Source: Deinococcus aerophilus | GTDB lineage: Bacteria; Deinococcota; Deinococci; Deinococcales; Deinococcaceae | Reading direction: 5' to 3' | NCBI RefSeq assembly: GCF_014647075.1 | Contig: NZ_BMOM01000007.1 | Span: 62,001 to 126,000 of the forward strand | Length of the DNA: 64,000 bases | In this document: in pieces, positions 31,865 to 44,035 of the stretch | Layout of the letters: each line of letters opens with the position of its first letter | Numbering within the stretch: the stretch's first letter is position 1 | The notes under the pieces: generated by a model | The model's input: the letters and a program-made list of their open reading frames with translations, nothing else | Told to the model about the DNA's origin: nothing | Databases searched by the model: none | Position numbers and translations under genes: made by a program

Positions 31865-33472
31865 TCAGCTCCGGGCCTGTGCCCTTTCCCGGAGCCCCCG
31901 GAAGGTGTCCCGGAGCAGCCGGGCCGCTTCTCCGGCGCGGACGCCGCCCGTGACCGCGGGCGCGTGGCCCCAGCGGTGGCCCAGCAGATCGCTGACCCCG
32001 CCCAGCGCCCCCGCTTTCGGGTTGGCGGCGCCGTAGACCACGGCACCCACCCGCGCTTCCAGCGCCGCGCCCAGACACATCGGACAGGGTTCCAGCGTGA
32101 CCACCAGCGTGCAGTCTCCCAGGTACGGCGTGCCCAGCGTGACCGCCGCCTCCCTCAGCGCGGCGAGTTCGGCGTGGCGGGTCATGTCCCCGTCGGCGCG
32201 CGAGGTGTTGCGACCGCGCCCCACCACCGCGCCGTCCGGCCCCAGCACCACCGCTCCCACCGGCACCTCTCCTTCCTGCGCCGACAGGCGGGCCAGGGTC
32301 AGCGCCTCGCCCATCGCCGTGTGCCAGGGCCCGGGCGCCGCACCCACCGTTTCCCGTGCCCCGACCGCCCAGACCGCTGGATTCAGGCCCACCCACTGCA
32401 CCCCGTCACCGGACACGAGCAGCGGCACGGCGTCGCGCACGCCCCGCGGCACCTTCAGGTCGGTCAGAACGTCGCTGAGCTTGCGCGTTCCCCCCGGCAG
32501 CCGGATGCGGTCTCCCGGCATGCGCTGGCGCCGGTGCCAGCCGGGTGGCAGCGCAAACTCAGCTTCGGCGGCGGGTGATGTGGCCTGGCTGTCCCCCAGG
32601 TCCAGCCGACCCGCCGTCACGGTCACGTCGCGCGCGCCGGGCAGGGTAAGGTGCGCGGTCTGGCCGTCCGCCAGCGCCCGCGCGAGCCCCTGCAGGTGGC
32701 TGGTATGGAATTCCAGCCCGGCGGCCTGCAGTTGCCGGCGCACCCAGCGGCGCAGCACCGCCTCCGGCTGTCCCCGCAGGGGCGCGTGGAGGGTCAGGCG
32801 GGCAGCCAGGGCCTCCAGCGCGGCGTCATCCTCGGCTCCGTGGTGGGCCAGCCGGGCGAGCGCGGCCTCGACCCCCGGAAAGCGGGCGCTCAGGACCGGC
32901 ATCACCTCACGGCGCAGCCACGCGCGGGTAAAACGCGGGTCGGCGTTGGAGGCGTCCTCGCGCCAGCCCTGGCCCAGGTCGCGCAAAAAGGCCTCGACCT
33001 CCGGGCGCGCCACGGCCAGCCATGGGCGCTGGACCCGGCCCCGGACCGACGGAATCCCCTGGATCACGCCCTCGCCGCGCAGCACCTCCATCAGCACCGT
33101 CTCGGCCTGATCGCGGCGGGTGTGGGCAGTCAGGACCGCCGTGGCCGCGTGCTCGCGGGCCACGCGGCCCAGCAGGTCGTAGCGCACCCGGCGGGCGGCG
33201 TCTTCCAGATTCCAGCCGCGCCGCGCGGCCACCACCCCCACATCCACCCGCGCCCCGTGGTAGGGAACTTCCAGGGCCCCGGCCAGCGCGGCGACCCACC
33301 CGGCATCCTCGGCCGACTCGGGACGCAGGGCGTGGTCCAGATGAACGGCCACCGGACGTGCTCCGGCAAGCAGCAGGCCCCGCAACAGCGCCACCGAGTC
33401 CGCGCCGCCCGAGACGCCCAGCACCACCACCTGTCCCGCGTAGGGCGCGAGGAAACGAATCAACGGCGACAC
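31865..33472 (-). CDS. TilS-TadA fusion: tRNA(Ile)-lysidine synthase plus tRNA adenosine deaminase
   Basis: One 535-aa protein with two tRNA anticodon-modifying enzymes. Residues 1 to about 380 are TilS, with the PP-loop SGGADS (21-26), HLDHALRPES, AHTRRDQAETVLMEVLRG and a C-terminal substrate domain around MPGDRIRLPGGTRKL. It makes lysidine at C34 of tRNA-Ile2. Residues 383-535 are TadA, with the zinc/catalytic motif H433-A-E435 and PCPMC (C463, C466). It makes inosine at A34 of tRNA-Arg(ACG). Both active sites are intact. The start is GTG, 6 nt after TAAACT. Confidence 0.93.
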   Translation of the reverse strand: MSPLIRFLAPYAGQVVVLGVSGGADSVALLRGLLLAGARPVAVHLDHALRPESAEDAGWVAALAGALEVPYHGARVDVGVVAARRGWNLEDAARRVRYDLLGRVAREHAATAVLTAHTRRDQAETVLMEVLRGEGVIQGIPSVRGRVQRPWLAVARPEVEAFLRDLGQGWREDASNADPRFTRAWLRREVMPVLSARFPGVEAALARLAHHGAEDDAALEALAARLTLHAPLRGQPEAVLRRWVRRQLQAAGLEFHTSHLQGLARALADGQTAHLTLPGARDVTVTAGRLDLGDSQATSPAAEAEFALPPGWHRRQRMPGDRIRLPGGTRKLSDVLTDLKVPRGVRDAVPLLVSGDGVQWVGLNPAVWAVGARETVGAAPGPWHTAMGEALTLARLSAQEGEVPVGAVVLGPDGAVVGRGRNTSRADGDMTRHAELAALREAAVTLGTPYLGDCTLVVTLEPCPMCLGAALEARVGAVVYGAANPKAGALGGVSDLLGHRWGHAPAVTGGVRAGEAARLLRDTFRGLRERAQARS

Positions 33473-33478
33473 GGCCCC

Positions 33479-33513
33479 AGTTTACGGCCCCGGTTTGCGG
33501 TCGCCAGTACAAT
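33479..33513. promoter_or_regulatory. Face-to-face divergent promoters of tilS-tadA and the peroxiredoxin
   Basis: The 48-bp gap holds TAAACT on the minus strand (complement of 33479-33484) and TACAAT on the plus strand (33508-33513). Each lies 6-7 nt from its start codon, so both mRNAs are leaderless and their upstream promoter parts overlap. Mutual interference or joint control is likely. Confidence 0.6.
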
Positions 33514-33520
33514 GGAGCGC

Positions 33521-33994
33521 ATGTTTCTCCGCGCCGGACAGCCGGCCCCCGACTTCGAGAGCCGCAGCGACGACGGGCGCATGGTCCGCCTGCGTGACCT
33601 GCGTGGCCGGTGGGTGGTGCTGTCGTTCTACCCTCGGGCCGCTTCCCCGGGCTGCTCGGTTCAGGCCCAGGGACTGGAGGCCGCGCTGCCGGAGTTCACG
33701 CGGCTGGGCGCACAGGTGGTCGGCGTCAGCGGCGATACCGAGGCGCGGCAGGCCAGCTTCCGCGAGCGCTGCGGGCTGTCGTATCCCCTGCTGCCCGACG
33801 GAACGCGCCGGATCTCGCGGGCCTACGGGGTGCCGGGCGGCCTGGGAGCGTGGCTGGGCCTGAGTGCGCGCGTTACTTTTCTGATCGATCCCCAGGGCAC
33901 GCTGGCCCATATCCACCGCGGCGCCGATCCCGCCACCCACGCTGCGGCGGCACTGAACGAATTGCGTCGGCGCAGCGGGGCCGGGCAGTCCTAG
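33521..33994 (+). CDS. Peroxiredoxin (PrxQ/Bcp-like)
   Basis: A 157-aa thiol peroxidase of the AhpC/TSA superfamily. The N-terminus MFLRAGQPAPDF and the active-site loop FYPRAASPGCSVQAQ (peroxidatic C45; the usual Thr is Ser) are diagnostic. The Cys five residues later, typical of Bcp, is absent; a second Cys lies at SFRERCGLSYP. It reduces H2O2 and alkyl hydroperoxides with a thioredoxin-like donor. TACAAT lies 7 nt upstream of the ATG. Its 3' end overlaps the convergent hydrolase gene by 4 bp. Confidence 0.88.
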   Translation: MFLRAGQPAPDFESRSDDGRMVRLRDLRGRWVVLSFYPRAASPGCSVQAQGLEAALPEFTRLGAQVVGVSGDTEARQASFRERCGLSYPLLPDGTRRISRAYGVPGGLGAWLGLSARVTFLIDPQGTLAHIHRGADPATHAAAALNELRRRSGAGQS

Positions 33995-34731
33995 CCCCCC
34001 CTCAAAAAACGCAGCGTCTGGCTGTACAGCATGTCGGTGGTCTCCAGGCTGGTGAAGTTGTGGGTGCCGCCGGGAATGGCCACCGCGTCACAGCCCAGCG
34101 CCGCCGCATACCGCACGCCCCACTCGGGCGGACAGACCACGTCGGCGTCGCCGTGCAGCACATGGGCCACCCCGCCCCAGGCGGCGGCGGCCTCCAGCGG
34201 ACGCAGCCGGGGCAGTTCCTGCAAGAAGGCGCGGCCCACCGGCCAGCCGTCCGCGTCGGTCACGCCGGGGGGCAACAGGCCGCCGCGCATCAGCGGCAAC
34301 CACGCCTCGGCCAGGGCCGGGGCCCACAGCAGCAGCCGGTGGGCCCGCACGTCCCGGGCGGCCAGCGCCGCCACCATGCCTCCCATGCTGTACCCCAGCA
34401 GCATCACCCGTTCGGGGTCCACGCCCGGCTGGCGGCGCAGGTAGGCGCAGGCGGCGGCGGTGTCCTCGACCTCGCGGGTCACCGTCATCTCCTCGAATTC
34501 CCCCTGCGAGTCGCCGCTGCCCCGGCAGTCAAAGCGCAGGCTGGCGATGCCCCGGGCCGCGAGCAGCCGCGACAGCCGCACGAACAGGCGGTGGTGCTCG
34601 CTGCGGTTGCCAGTAAAGCCGTGAACCAGCACCACCGAGGGCCAGCCGGATTCCGGCGCGGGCGTATCGGGCGTATGCAGCATGCCGTACAGCCGCTGCC
34701 CCTCCACGCTGAACTGCGCAAACTGTTCCAT
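33991..34731 (-). CDS. Alpha/beta hydrolase
   Basis: A 246-aa serine hydrolase. Motifs are VVLVHGFTGNRSEHH (oxyanion HG), the nucleophile elbow LLGYSMGGMVAAL, an acidic residue in VLHGDADVVCPP and catalytic His in PGGTHNFTSLE. It resembles the YtxM/acyl-esterase-like cinnamoyl esterase group; the substrate is unknown. The start at 34731 is used because CACAAT lies 6 nt upstream; the ATG at 34818 is rejected. It overlaps the peroxiredoxin tail-to-tail by 4 bp. Confidence 0.9.
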   Translation of the reverse strand: MEQFAQFSVEGQRLYGMLHTPDTPAPESGWPSVVLVHGFTGNRSEHHRLFVRLSRLLAARGIASLRFDCRGSGDSQGEFEEMTVTREVEDTAAACAYLRRQPGVDPERVMLLGYSMGGMVAALAARDVRAHRLLLWAPALAEAWLPLMRGGLLPPGVTDADGWPVGRAFLQELPRLRPLEAAAAWGGVAHVLHGDADVVCPPEWGVRYAAALGCDAVAIPGGTHNFTSLETTDMLYSQTLRFLRGG

Positions 34732-34881
34732 GCGCCGATTGTGCCATCCCCGGTCCTGTTGCCGCCCGTCTCGCCCCCAGTCCTTCGCCGGCTGGTCCAC
34801 CGGCCCAAGGGTCAACAAAGGGTAAATCCGCTCTCATCTGGCTGTGACAAGCCTGTGACGGCAGAGGGGCTAAACTACATT

Positions 34882-34964
34882 CATAGCGCACAACTCAGAT
34901 GCGAACCGAGTGAAGTTCGCAGCGCGACGGGGCGGATCAAAATCGATTCAGCCTCGTCTTTATT
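34882..34964 (+). ncRNA. Candidate small RNA between the hydrolase and SDR genes
   Basis: The 309-bp gap 34732-35040 has no protein gene that I can support. TAAACT at 34871-34876 is a -10 box. The RNA would start near 34882, form hairpin GCGAAC/GTTCGC (34901-34906 with 34915-34920) and end in GACGGGGC/GCCTCGTC (34926-34933 with 34951-34958, one G-U) followed by TTTATT. Two CTGTGAC direct repeats 11 bp apart (34842-34848, 34853-34859) lie just upstream as an operator-like element. No clear -35 at 17 bp is seen. Confidence 0.35.
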
Positions 34965-35040
34965 GCGCCCAGTGGCCGTGGAGCGTGGCCTGTAGGCGGC
35001 GTCGCCGTCCCCGCCTTTCGCGGCCCCGTATGCTGCGCCC

Positions 35041-35946
35041 ATGAGCAAAGACACCACCGCAACCATGCAGGGCCGCACGGTCCTGATCACCGGGGCCACC
35101 GGAGGCATCGGGCGAATCACGGCGCGCGACCTGGCCCGCCGGGGCGCACAGGTCACCATCGTGGGCCGGGACCTCGACAGAACCCTGCGCGTCGCCGCAG
35201 AGATCGGGGCGGCCGGTACGCTGATCGCCGACCTGTCCGAACCGGCGCAGGTCCGGCGGGCCGCCGCGGAGTTCCGCGACCGCGCCGGAGCACTGGATGT
35301 CCTGATCAACAACGCCGGGGCGATGTACAGCACGCGCCAGGAAAACCGCGGCGGTACCGAGATGACCTGGGCCCTCAATCACCTCGCCCCCTTTCTGCTG
35401 ACCCGGGAGCTGCTGCCCCTGCTGCGCCGGGGAGAGGCCCCCCGGGTCGTGACGGTGGCCTCGGGCGCCCACGCCATGGGCCGCATTCATTTTGATGATC
35501 CGGAATTCCGCCGGGGATACAGCGGCTGGGCCGCCTATGCCCAGAGCAAACTGGCCAACGTCCTGTTTGCCCGCGAACTTGCCCGGCGCGAACCGGGGCT
35601 GCAGAGCAACAGCCTGCACCCCGGCATGGTTGCCACCGGGTTTGCCCACAACAACGGCGGCCTGACCAGCCGGCTGTACGGAGTGGTGGACCGCTTTGCC
35701 ATCACGCCCGAACAGGGCGCCCAGACCAGCGTGCATCTGGCGGCGGACGACATCCGGGTCTCGGGGCGCTACTTTGCCGAATCGCGCGAGACGGCCCCCG
35801 CTCCGCAGGCCCTTGATGACGGCGCGGCGTTGCGGCTGTGGCAGCTGAGCGAGGCGTATCTGGAGCAGGATGCCCCGGACCGCGAGGAGGCCACCGTGTC
35901 GCTGCCCGACCCCAGCGGGGAGCGCCCCTACCCCGAGCGGATGTAA
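35041..35946 (+). CDS. Short-chain dehydrogenase/reductase
   Basis: A 301-aa NAD(P)-dependent oxidoreductase with Rossmann motif TGATGGIG, the NNAG motif ([10 protein letters not shown]), catalytic Ser in [12 protein letters not shown] and YAQSK as the catalytic Tyr-Lys pair. Its length and [12 protein letters not shown] segment resemble retinol-dehydrogenase-like SDRs. The substrate is unknown. TATGCT (35029-35034) lies 6 nt before the ATG. It overlaps the convergent downstream gene by 19 bp. Confidence 0.92.
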   Translation: MSKDTTATMQGRTVLITGATGGIGRITARDLARRGAQVTIVGRDLDRTLRVAAEIGAAGTLIADLSEPAQVRRAAAEFRDRAGALDVLINNAGAMYSTRQENRGGTEMTWALNHLAPFLLTRELLPLLRRGEAPRVVTVASGAHAMGRIHFDDPEFRRGYSGWAAYAQSKLANVLFARELARREPGLQSNSLHPGMVATGFAHNNGGLTSRLYGVVDRFAITPEQGAQTSVHLAADDIRVSGRYFAESRETAPAPQALDDGAALRLWQLSEAYLEQDAPDREEATVSLPDPSGERPYPERM

Positions 35947-36896
35947 CCCGTCTTCAGGAAACTGCCGATCATGGGTTCTAAATCGTGCAGCGCGGCGTCC
36001 GAACGCATGGCGTACTCGGCGGGCGTCAGCTGCTCGCCCAGGGCCCGCAGGAAGCCCAGGCCCACCGCTCCGTATTCACTGCGGAAGCCCTGGTAGACGC
36101 TGGTAATGGCGTTCATGGCGTCCTTGCCGCGCAGGGTCAGGGTATAGTGGCGGTGCGCCCAGCCGGCCAGACTGCGCGGCAGAATCAGGGTCTGGGGGCG
36201 CAGCGGAGCCGGAAACGCTCCCTCGTAGGGCAGACCGGCAGGCAGGGTCGCCACGATCTCTCCGCGCAGGTAGAAGATGGCCCCGGTCGGCCGGGCATGC
36301 AGGCCGGTGAAATCCTCGGTCAGGTTGAACTTCCACGCGCGCGAACCGATTCCGCTCAGCAGGTGGGCGTGGGCCGCCGGCAACGGATGCGCACTCAGGG
36401 AAGCTCCCTGCTCGTAGAGGTTGAGCAGTTCACCCAGGGCCTGTTCCCCGGTGGCGCTGCCGGCGGCGGCCGTCACGGTGCGGCCCTCGAACAGCAGCAC
36501 ATAGGCGCTCTGGTCCCCAAGCTGGGCGTGCAGGTAGCCGTACCACGAGTGCTCGTGCAGATACTTGAAAAAAGCGTGCAGGTCGCAGAAGCTCTCGTTC
36601 AGGCCGGCGTGCGTGGCCGGAGAGTGGGGCAGAAAGCGGGCCAGGAAGGGCGCGGCTCCCGGAAACATGGGGCTGAGGACCGGAATCAGCTCCGCAAGGT
36701 CGTCGCTGCCCCGGGTATCGCTGTGGGCTTCTCCGCCGCGTTCAGCGTCCGGGTCGGGTCCCACGCCGCCTGCGGTCGCGCGGGCCACGGTGGTCGGCAC
36801 CGGGTCCGGTGGGGCCACCGTGTCCTGCGGAGCAGCGGTGACGTCCGGCCCGGCGGCGGGCGGCGGAGCCGGCGGACGGCGCAACTCGTCGCTCAC
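35928..36896 (-). CDS. Conserved hypothetical protein coupled to gamma-carbonic anhydrase
   Basis: A 322-aa protein. The first about 90 residues are Pro/Ala/Asp-rich and probably disordered. From about 85 a folded region begins ([39 protein letters not shown]) and continues to a C-terminal helical part ([18 protein letters not shown]). No named family is certain; the middle part loosely resembles DUF4388/PATAN-type signalling domains. The start is GTG at 36896, overlapping the stop of the upstream carbonic anhydrase (GTGA), which implies coupled synthesis. Confidence 0.7.
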   Translation of the reverse strand: MSDELRRPPAPPPAAGPDVTAAPQDTVAPPDPVPTTVARATAGGVGPDPDAERGGEAHSDTRGSDDLAELIPVLSPMFPGAAPFLARFLPHSPATHAGLNESFCDLHAFFKYLHEHSWYGYLHAQLGDQSAYVLLFEGRTVTAAAGSATGEQALGELLNLYEQGASLSAHPLPAAHAHLLSGIGSRAWKFNLTEDFTGLHARPTGAIFYLRGEIVATLPAGLPYEGAFPAPLRPQTLILPRSLAGWAHRHYTLTLRGKDAMNAITSVYQGFRSEYGAVGLGFLRALGEQLTPAEYAMRSDAALHDLEPMIGSFLKTGYIRSG

Positions 36897-37465
36897 AGAC
36901 CCTCCACGAGTTCCGGAACTCCGGCAACCGGATTCTCCTGTGCCGCCAGGGTTCCGGAATCCTCCACAAGCTGCAGGTGGCGGCGAAACCGCCGGGCATT
37001 CTCGATGTAGCGCGTGGCGTTGCCGCCCACCTGCACCGAGCGGATGACGCGGGCCGGCACGCCCACGGCCAGCATGCCGTCGGGGACATGGGCACCCTCG
37101 GGCAGCACGGCGCCCGCTCCCAGCACGGCCCCGGCACCCAGACTGGACCCGCTGAGCATCACCGCTCCCATGCCCACCAGACTGCCCGGCCCGCAACTGG
37201 CCCCGTGGACAATGGCACGGTGGCCCACCGTGACCTCCTCCTCCAGCGTGCACGGCCAGCCCTCGTCGGTGTGCAGCACCGCGCCGTCTTGCACGTTGCT
37301 GCCGCGCCCGATGGTGATGGCCTCCAGATCGCCGCGCAGCACGGCACCAAACCACACGCTGGCCTGGGCCGCCACCTGCACCCGGCCAATCAGCTCGGCG
37401 CTGGGCGCGATAAAGGCCGTGGCATGAATTTCAGGAACATGCCCCTCTAGGGCGTAGCGCGCCAT
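36893..37465 (-). CDS. Gamma-carbonic anhydrase-family protein (left-handed beta-helix)
   Basis: A 190-aa hexapeptide-repeat protein (IGRVQVAAQASVWFGAVLRGD, then GRGSNVQDGAVLHTDEG). The metal histidines are in VLHTDEG and VGHRAIVHGASCG, matching the Cam/CaiE/YrdA group. It may hydrate CO2 or be a non-catalytic paralogue. GGAGGA precedes the ATG at 37465. The 37466-37933 gap upstream is shared with the cold shock gene. It is cotranscribed with the 36896 gene by overlap. Confidence 0.92.
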   Translation of the reverse strand: MARYALEGHVPEIHATAFIAPSAELIGRVQVAAQASVWFGAVLRGDLEAITIGRGSNVQDGAVLHTDEGWPCTLEEEVTVGHRAIVHGASCGPGSLVGMGAVMLSGSSLGAGAVLGAGAVLPEGAHVPDGMLAVGVPARVIRSVQVGGNATRYIENARRFRRHLQLVEDSGTLAAQENPVAGVPELVEGL

Positions 37466-37933
37466 GACATCCTCCGTGGGCTGCGGTGACCACCAGCCCC
37501 CGGAACTTGGGGAAGCCGGAGCGGACGCTGGCGAAAACACCTCAGCGGGTTTAACCCTGATGAACTGGGCCCCAGCGTAGCATGCGTCCCCGTGGGCATC
37601 ACACCCGGTTGACCTGTCCATCCCCCCGGCCCGCACAACGCCGGTCCCGGCACCGAACTTCGCAGGCCGAGCTTTCAGGACAAGTTCCCAGACTGGTTCC
37701 CGATTCACCGGAGGTCCGCGGAGCACCAGGCCAAGTCAACCGAGTTCAAAAAGATCAGAAACCCCCTGCCAGACGTCTATCCGGCCTTTAGAATCCGGGG
37801 GCATCCAGCAAATACGAACACAGCATGCTCCGGATATGCGATACTGCATGAGTCTCCAGCCTCGCGCCATATTGCGGTGTCAGCCCAGAGGGCGGTCAAC
37901 CGGTGCAGCGGACTTAGAGATGCAAGGAGAGTT
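37466..37933. promoter_or_regulatory. 468-bp divergent region with probable long cspA leader
   Basis: No protein gene is supported here. The right half is less GC-rich and has possible structure (CCGG-N10-CCGG around 37780) and -10-like GATACT near 37838. The cold shock gene's SD AAGGAGA is at 37924-37930. Long, structured 5' leaders are a known feature of cspA mRNAs. Confidence 0.4.
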
Positions 37934-38215
37934 ATGGCTCAAGGTCGAGTAAAGTGGTTTAACGTCGAGAAAGGTTACGGCTTCATCGAGCATCCCGGCA
38001 ACCCCGACGTGTTCGTGCACTACAGCGCCATTCAGAGCGGCGGTTTCCGCAAGCTGAACGAAGGCGATGAAGTCGAGTTCGAAGTCGAGGCCGGACAGGG
38101 CAACAAAGGCCCCCAGGCCAAGAATGTCGTTGTGACCAACGCCGCTCCCGCTCCTATGGGCGGCAGCACCGGCGGCATGGGCGGCGGCAACCGTGGTGGC
38201 GGCAGCCGCTGGTAA
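37934..38215 (+). CDS. Cold shock protein with Gly-rich tail
   Basis: A 93-aa OB-fold nucleic-acid chaperone. RNP1 KGYGFIEH and RNP2 VFVHYSAI are intact. The usual about 67-residue domain is followed by a flexible Gly/Met/Asn/Arg tail ([17 protein letters not shown]) ending RW that likely adds RNA contacts. SD AAGGAGA fixes the start. It melts RNA structure during cold or recovery from stress. Confidence 0.96.
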   Translation: MAQGRVKWFNVEKGYGFIEHPGNPDVFVHYSAIQSGGFRKLNEGDEVEFEVEAGQGNKGPQAKNVVVTNAAPAPMGGSTGGMGGGNRGGGSRW

Positions 38216-38281
38216 ATCTGAGGCCCCGCTCTTGTAGACGGGAACCTGAGATTTAAGTTCATCCAACATCATCTTCTCTTG

Positions 38282-38308
38282 GCGGGCGCTTTCGGGCGTC
38301 CGCTTTCC
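38282..38308 (+). terminator. Likely terminator downstream of the cold shock gene
   Basis: GCGGGCGC (38282-38289) pairs with GCGTCCGC (38296-38303, one G-U) and is followed by TTTCC. An earlier imperfect stem, AAATCTGAGG with CCTGAGATTT, begins right at the cspA stop. Confidence 0.55.
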
Positions 38309-38372
38309 GTTGTGCGTGTGGCGTCCTCCTGCCCACCGTGCCCGCAGCGGGCGGGGACGCTAGCCTGCGCGT

Positions 38373-38963
38373 ATGTCCGCGCCCCTGAAGTTCGCCGTTC
38401 TCTCTACCAGTCTCGATCCTGACAGCCGCAGCGTGTGGCTGTGTGAACTGGCCGCCCGGCACCTGCAGGACGCGGGCCACACGGTCACCCACCTGGACCT
38501 GCGGCACACCCCGCTGCCCCCCTTCGACAACGCCAGTTGCTACGCCCACCCGAATGCCGAGGTCTACCACCGGGCCATCCGCGAGGCCGACGGTGTGCTG
38601 CTGGGCGTGCCGGTCTACAACTGGGGCCTGGGCTCGGGCGCGCGGACACTGGTGGAACTCACCGGCAGTTCGGACACCGAGCGCGGCCTGCACGGCGCGT
38701 GGTTTGACCAACCGGTGACGTTTCTGGTCTCGGGTGGGCTGGACCACGGCTACCTCAGCCACGGAGCCTTCGCGCTGGGCCTGATGTACGACTTTCGCTG
38801 CGTGATCAACCCGCATTTCGTGTACGCGACCTCGGCGCACTGGGAAGCGCCGGGCGTGCCGGGCAGATGGCTCTCGGAGCGGCTGGCGCGCACGGTGGAC
38901 CGGACGGTGGACCTCTCGCAGCGGCTGCGGGGGCGCGATTACCACAGCGTCTGGGAACTGTGA
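38373..38963 (+). CDS. NAD(P)H-dependent FMN reductase-like flavoprotein
   Basis: A 196-aa flavodoxin-fold protein. The phosphate loop is near [15 protein letters not shown], and the flavin contact region is [21 protein letters not shown]. It resembles the NADPH-dependent FMN reductase/azoreductase group. TAGCCT (38361-38366) lies 6 nt before the ATG. Its stop codon overlaps the next gene's GTG, so the two form a coupled unit. Confidence 0.88.
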   Translation: MSAPLKFAVLSTSLDPDSRSVWLCELAARHLQDAGHTVTHLDLRHTPLPPFDNASCYAHPNAEVYHRAIREADGVLLGVPVYNWGLGSGARTLVELTGSSDTERGLHGAWFDQPVTFLVSGGLDHGYLSHGAFALGLMYDFRCVINPHFVYATSAHWEAPGVPGRWLSERLARTVDRTVDLSQRLRGRDYHSVWEL

Positions 38964-39694
38964 GCGCCCCGGCCGAGAAACCGCGGGTGGTTCTGGAACA
39001 TCCCGACTTCTACGTGGTCCACAAACCGGCGCTGTGGCTGACGCACCGGGTCCGGGCAGGAGCGCGGGCCGAGGTGCCCGATGTCCTGGGCTTCATGATC
39101 CGGGAGACCGGCGAGCCGTCCCTCGCCCCCCCGCACCGCCTGGACCGCGAGACCAGCGGCGCACAGGTCCTGTCGCGTGACACCGACGCCGCCCGGCGCT
39201 TTTTCACCCTGTTCAAGACCCATCTGGTGGGCAAGACCTATCTGGCCATCGTGCGCGGCACCCCGGACTGGGACCGGCGTACCGTGGACGCCCCGCTGGG
39301 CGACCTGGGTCTGGGCGGCGCGAACCGCGTGCTCATCCGGCAGGCCGTCGTTCCAGACGGGCGCCCTGCTGTGACCGACTTCCGGGTACTGGAGCGGCGG
39401 GCCGGGCACGCCCTGATCCAGGCGTATCCCCGTTCGGGTCGCCTGCACCAGATCCGCGCGCACCTGTTTCACCTGGGCCTGCCGATGGTGGGCGACAAGA
39501 TCTATGGCGCCGACCCCGACGCTTTCCTGGACTTTATGGAAACAGGCCAGACCCCCGAACTGACTGCCCGACTGGGCCTGCCGCGACAGGCGCTGCACGC
39601 CGCCCGCATCGCCTTTCCCTGGGCCGGGGCACAGGTGGTGGCCGAGGTGGACCTGCCCGGAGACCTGCGGGGGTACTGGGACGGGCTGGGGTAG
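38960..39694 (+). CDS. RluA-family pseudouridine synthase
   Basis: A 244-aa enzyme that isomerises uridine in rRNA or tRNA. The catalytic motif is [15 protein letters not shown] (Asp in the RLD core), with the later family motifs KTYLAIVRG and [25 protein letters not shown]. No S4 domain is present. The start is GTG overlapping the stop of the FMN reductase gene (GTGA), implying coupled translation. The target position is unknown. Confidence 0.93.
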   Translation: MSAPAEKPRVVLEHPDFYVVHKPALWLTHRVRAGARAEVPDVLGFMIRETGEPSLAPPHRLDRETSGAQVLSRDTDAARRFFTLFKTHLVGKTYLAIVRGTPDWDRRTVDAPLGDLGLGGANRVLIRQAVVPDGRPAVTDFRVLERRAGHALIQAYPRSGRLHQIRAHLFHLGLPMVGDKIYGADPDAFLDFMETGQTPELTARLGLPRQALHAARIAFPWAGAQVVAEVDLPGDLRGYWDGLG

Positions 39695-39789
39695 ACGCCT
39701 GGAGGGCGGGCACCCAACGAGCTCCGAACACCCAGAGGGACCCCACGGCCCCTCTTCCGGCGTCCCCACCCCAGTGCTGCTTTTCACCC

Positions 39790-39825
39790 TTGCCTTTTTT
39801 CTAAACCCGACTAAACTGATCGGGT
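39790..39825 (+). promoter_or_regulatory. feo promoter with an inverted-repeat operator over the -10 box
   Basis: TTGCCT (39790-39795), a 16-nt spacer and TAAACT (39812-39817) form the promoter. The -10 lies inside the inverted repeat ACCCGA-N9-TCGGGT (39805-39810 with 39820-39825). A repressor bound here would block transcription; iron-dependent Fur or DtxR-type control of feo is the usual arrangement, but the regulator is inferred. Confidence 0.6.
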
Positions 39826-39851
39826 ATGGGAAGTATCATATTGGAGAGCGC

Positions 39852-40078
39852 GTGAACAGCGGCACCCTGGATCGCCTGCGCCCGGGTGAGAGTGCCCATG
39901 TGGTGGGGCTGGACCCGGCCCATCCGCTGCGCCGCCGCCTGCTGGAACTGGGCTTTGTGCGCGGAGCGCGGGTGACGGTGGTGCGCCGCGCCCCGCTGGG
40001 CGATCCCCTGGAAATCCGGGTGAACGGCACCGATCTGGCGCTGCGCGCGGGCGACCTGCGCGGCATCCGAGTGCGCCA

Positions 40079-40082
<4 letters not shown>
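39852..40082 (+). CDS. feoA: Ferrous iron transport protein A
   Basis: A 76-aa SH3-like cytosolic protein ([36 protein letters not shown] is the diagnostic first half, followed by [15 protein letters not shown]). It assists FeoB. The start is GTG at 39852 with GGAGAG upstream; the reading frame can extend back but would cross the promoter. Its stop overlaps the FeoB GTG start. Confidence 0.93.
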
Positions 40083-42304
<2,222 letters not shown>

Positions 42305-42314
42305 TGGGGGGTGG

Positions 42315-42635
42315 GTGGTGAGCGCTCCGCTGGCCGTGATTCTGCGTGCCGTGGCCGGAGCGCCGCGCACGCCCGCCGAGCTCGCCCGCGACCTGGGCAG
42401 CAGCGAGGCGGCCCTGAGCGGCATGCTCAGAACCCTGCAGTCCAGCGGCTACGTGCAGGAGGCCGTGCCCGAGATAGGCGGCTGCGCGTGCGGGCCCTGT
42501 GCCCTCAAGAGCATGTGCCGCAACGCCGACAGCGGCGCAGATGATGATCACACCGTCCCCGCCGAGGCCACACCGCTGGGCCTGCTGCGGCTGACCCCGC
42601 GCGGAGAGGCGTACCTGCAGCGCACTGCGGGCTGA
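42315..42635 (+). CDS. FeoC-like winged-helix protein with four cysteines
   Basis: A 106-aa protein 10 bp after feoB. The N-terminal winged helix ([42 protein letters not shown]) is followed by a wing carrying C57-x-C59-x2-C62-x5-C68 ([14 protein letters not shown]), the Fe-S type cluster seen in FeoC proteins. It may sense iron or oxygen and control FeoB stability or feo transcription. Either GTG 42315 or 42318 may be the start. Confidence 0.85.
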   Translation: MVSAPLAVILRAVAGAPRTPAELARDLGSSEAALSGMLRTLQSSGYVQEAVPEIGGCACGPCALKSMCRNADSGADDDHTVPAEATPLGLLRLTPRGEAYLQRTAG

Positions 42636-42693
42636 GGCTGACCCCGGCCGGAGTTCGTCCCGTGTGCCCACCACGCCACCTATACTCCGCGCC

Positions 42694-43953
<1,260 letters not shown>

Positions 43954-44035
43954 GCGTGCCGGAAACCTTGACCGCGACTTCAGACGGTGCCGTGCCTCCC
44001 AGACCCGCCCGGCGCGGTGTGGCAGCCTCCAGAAC

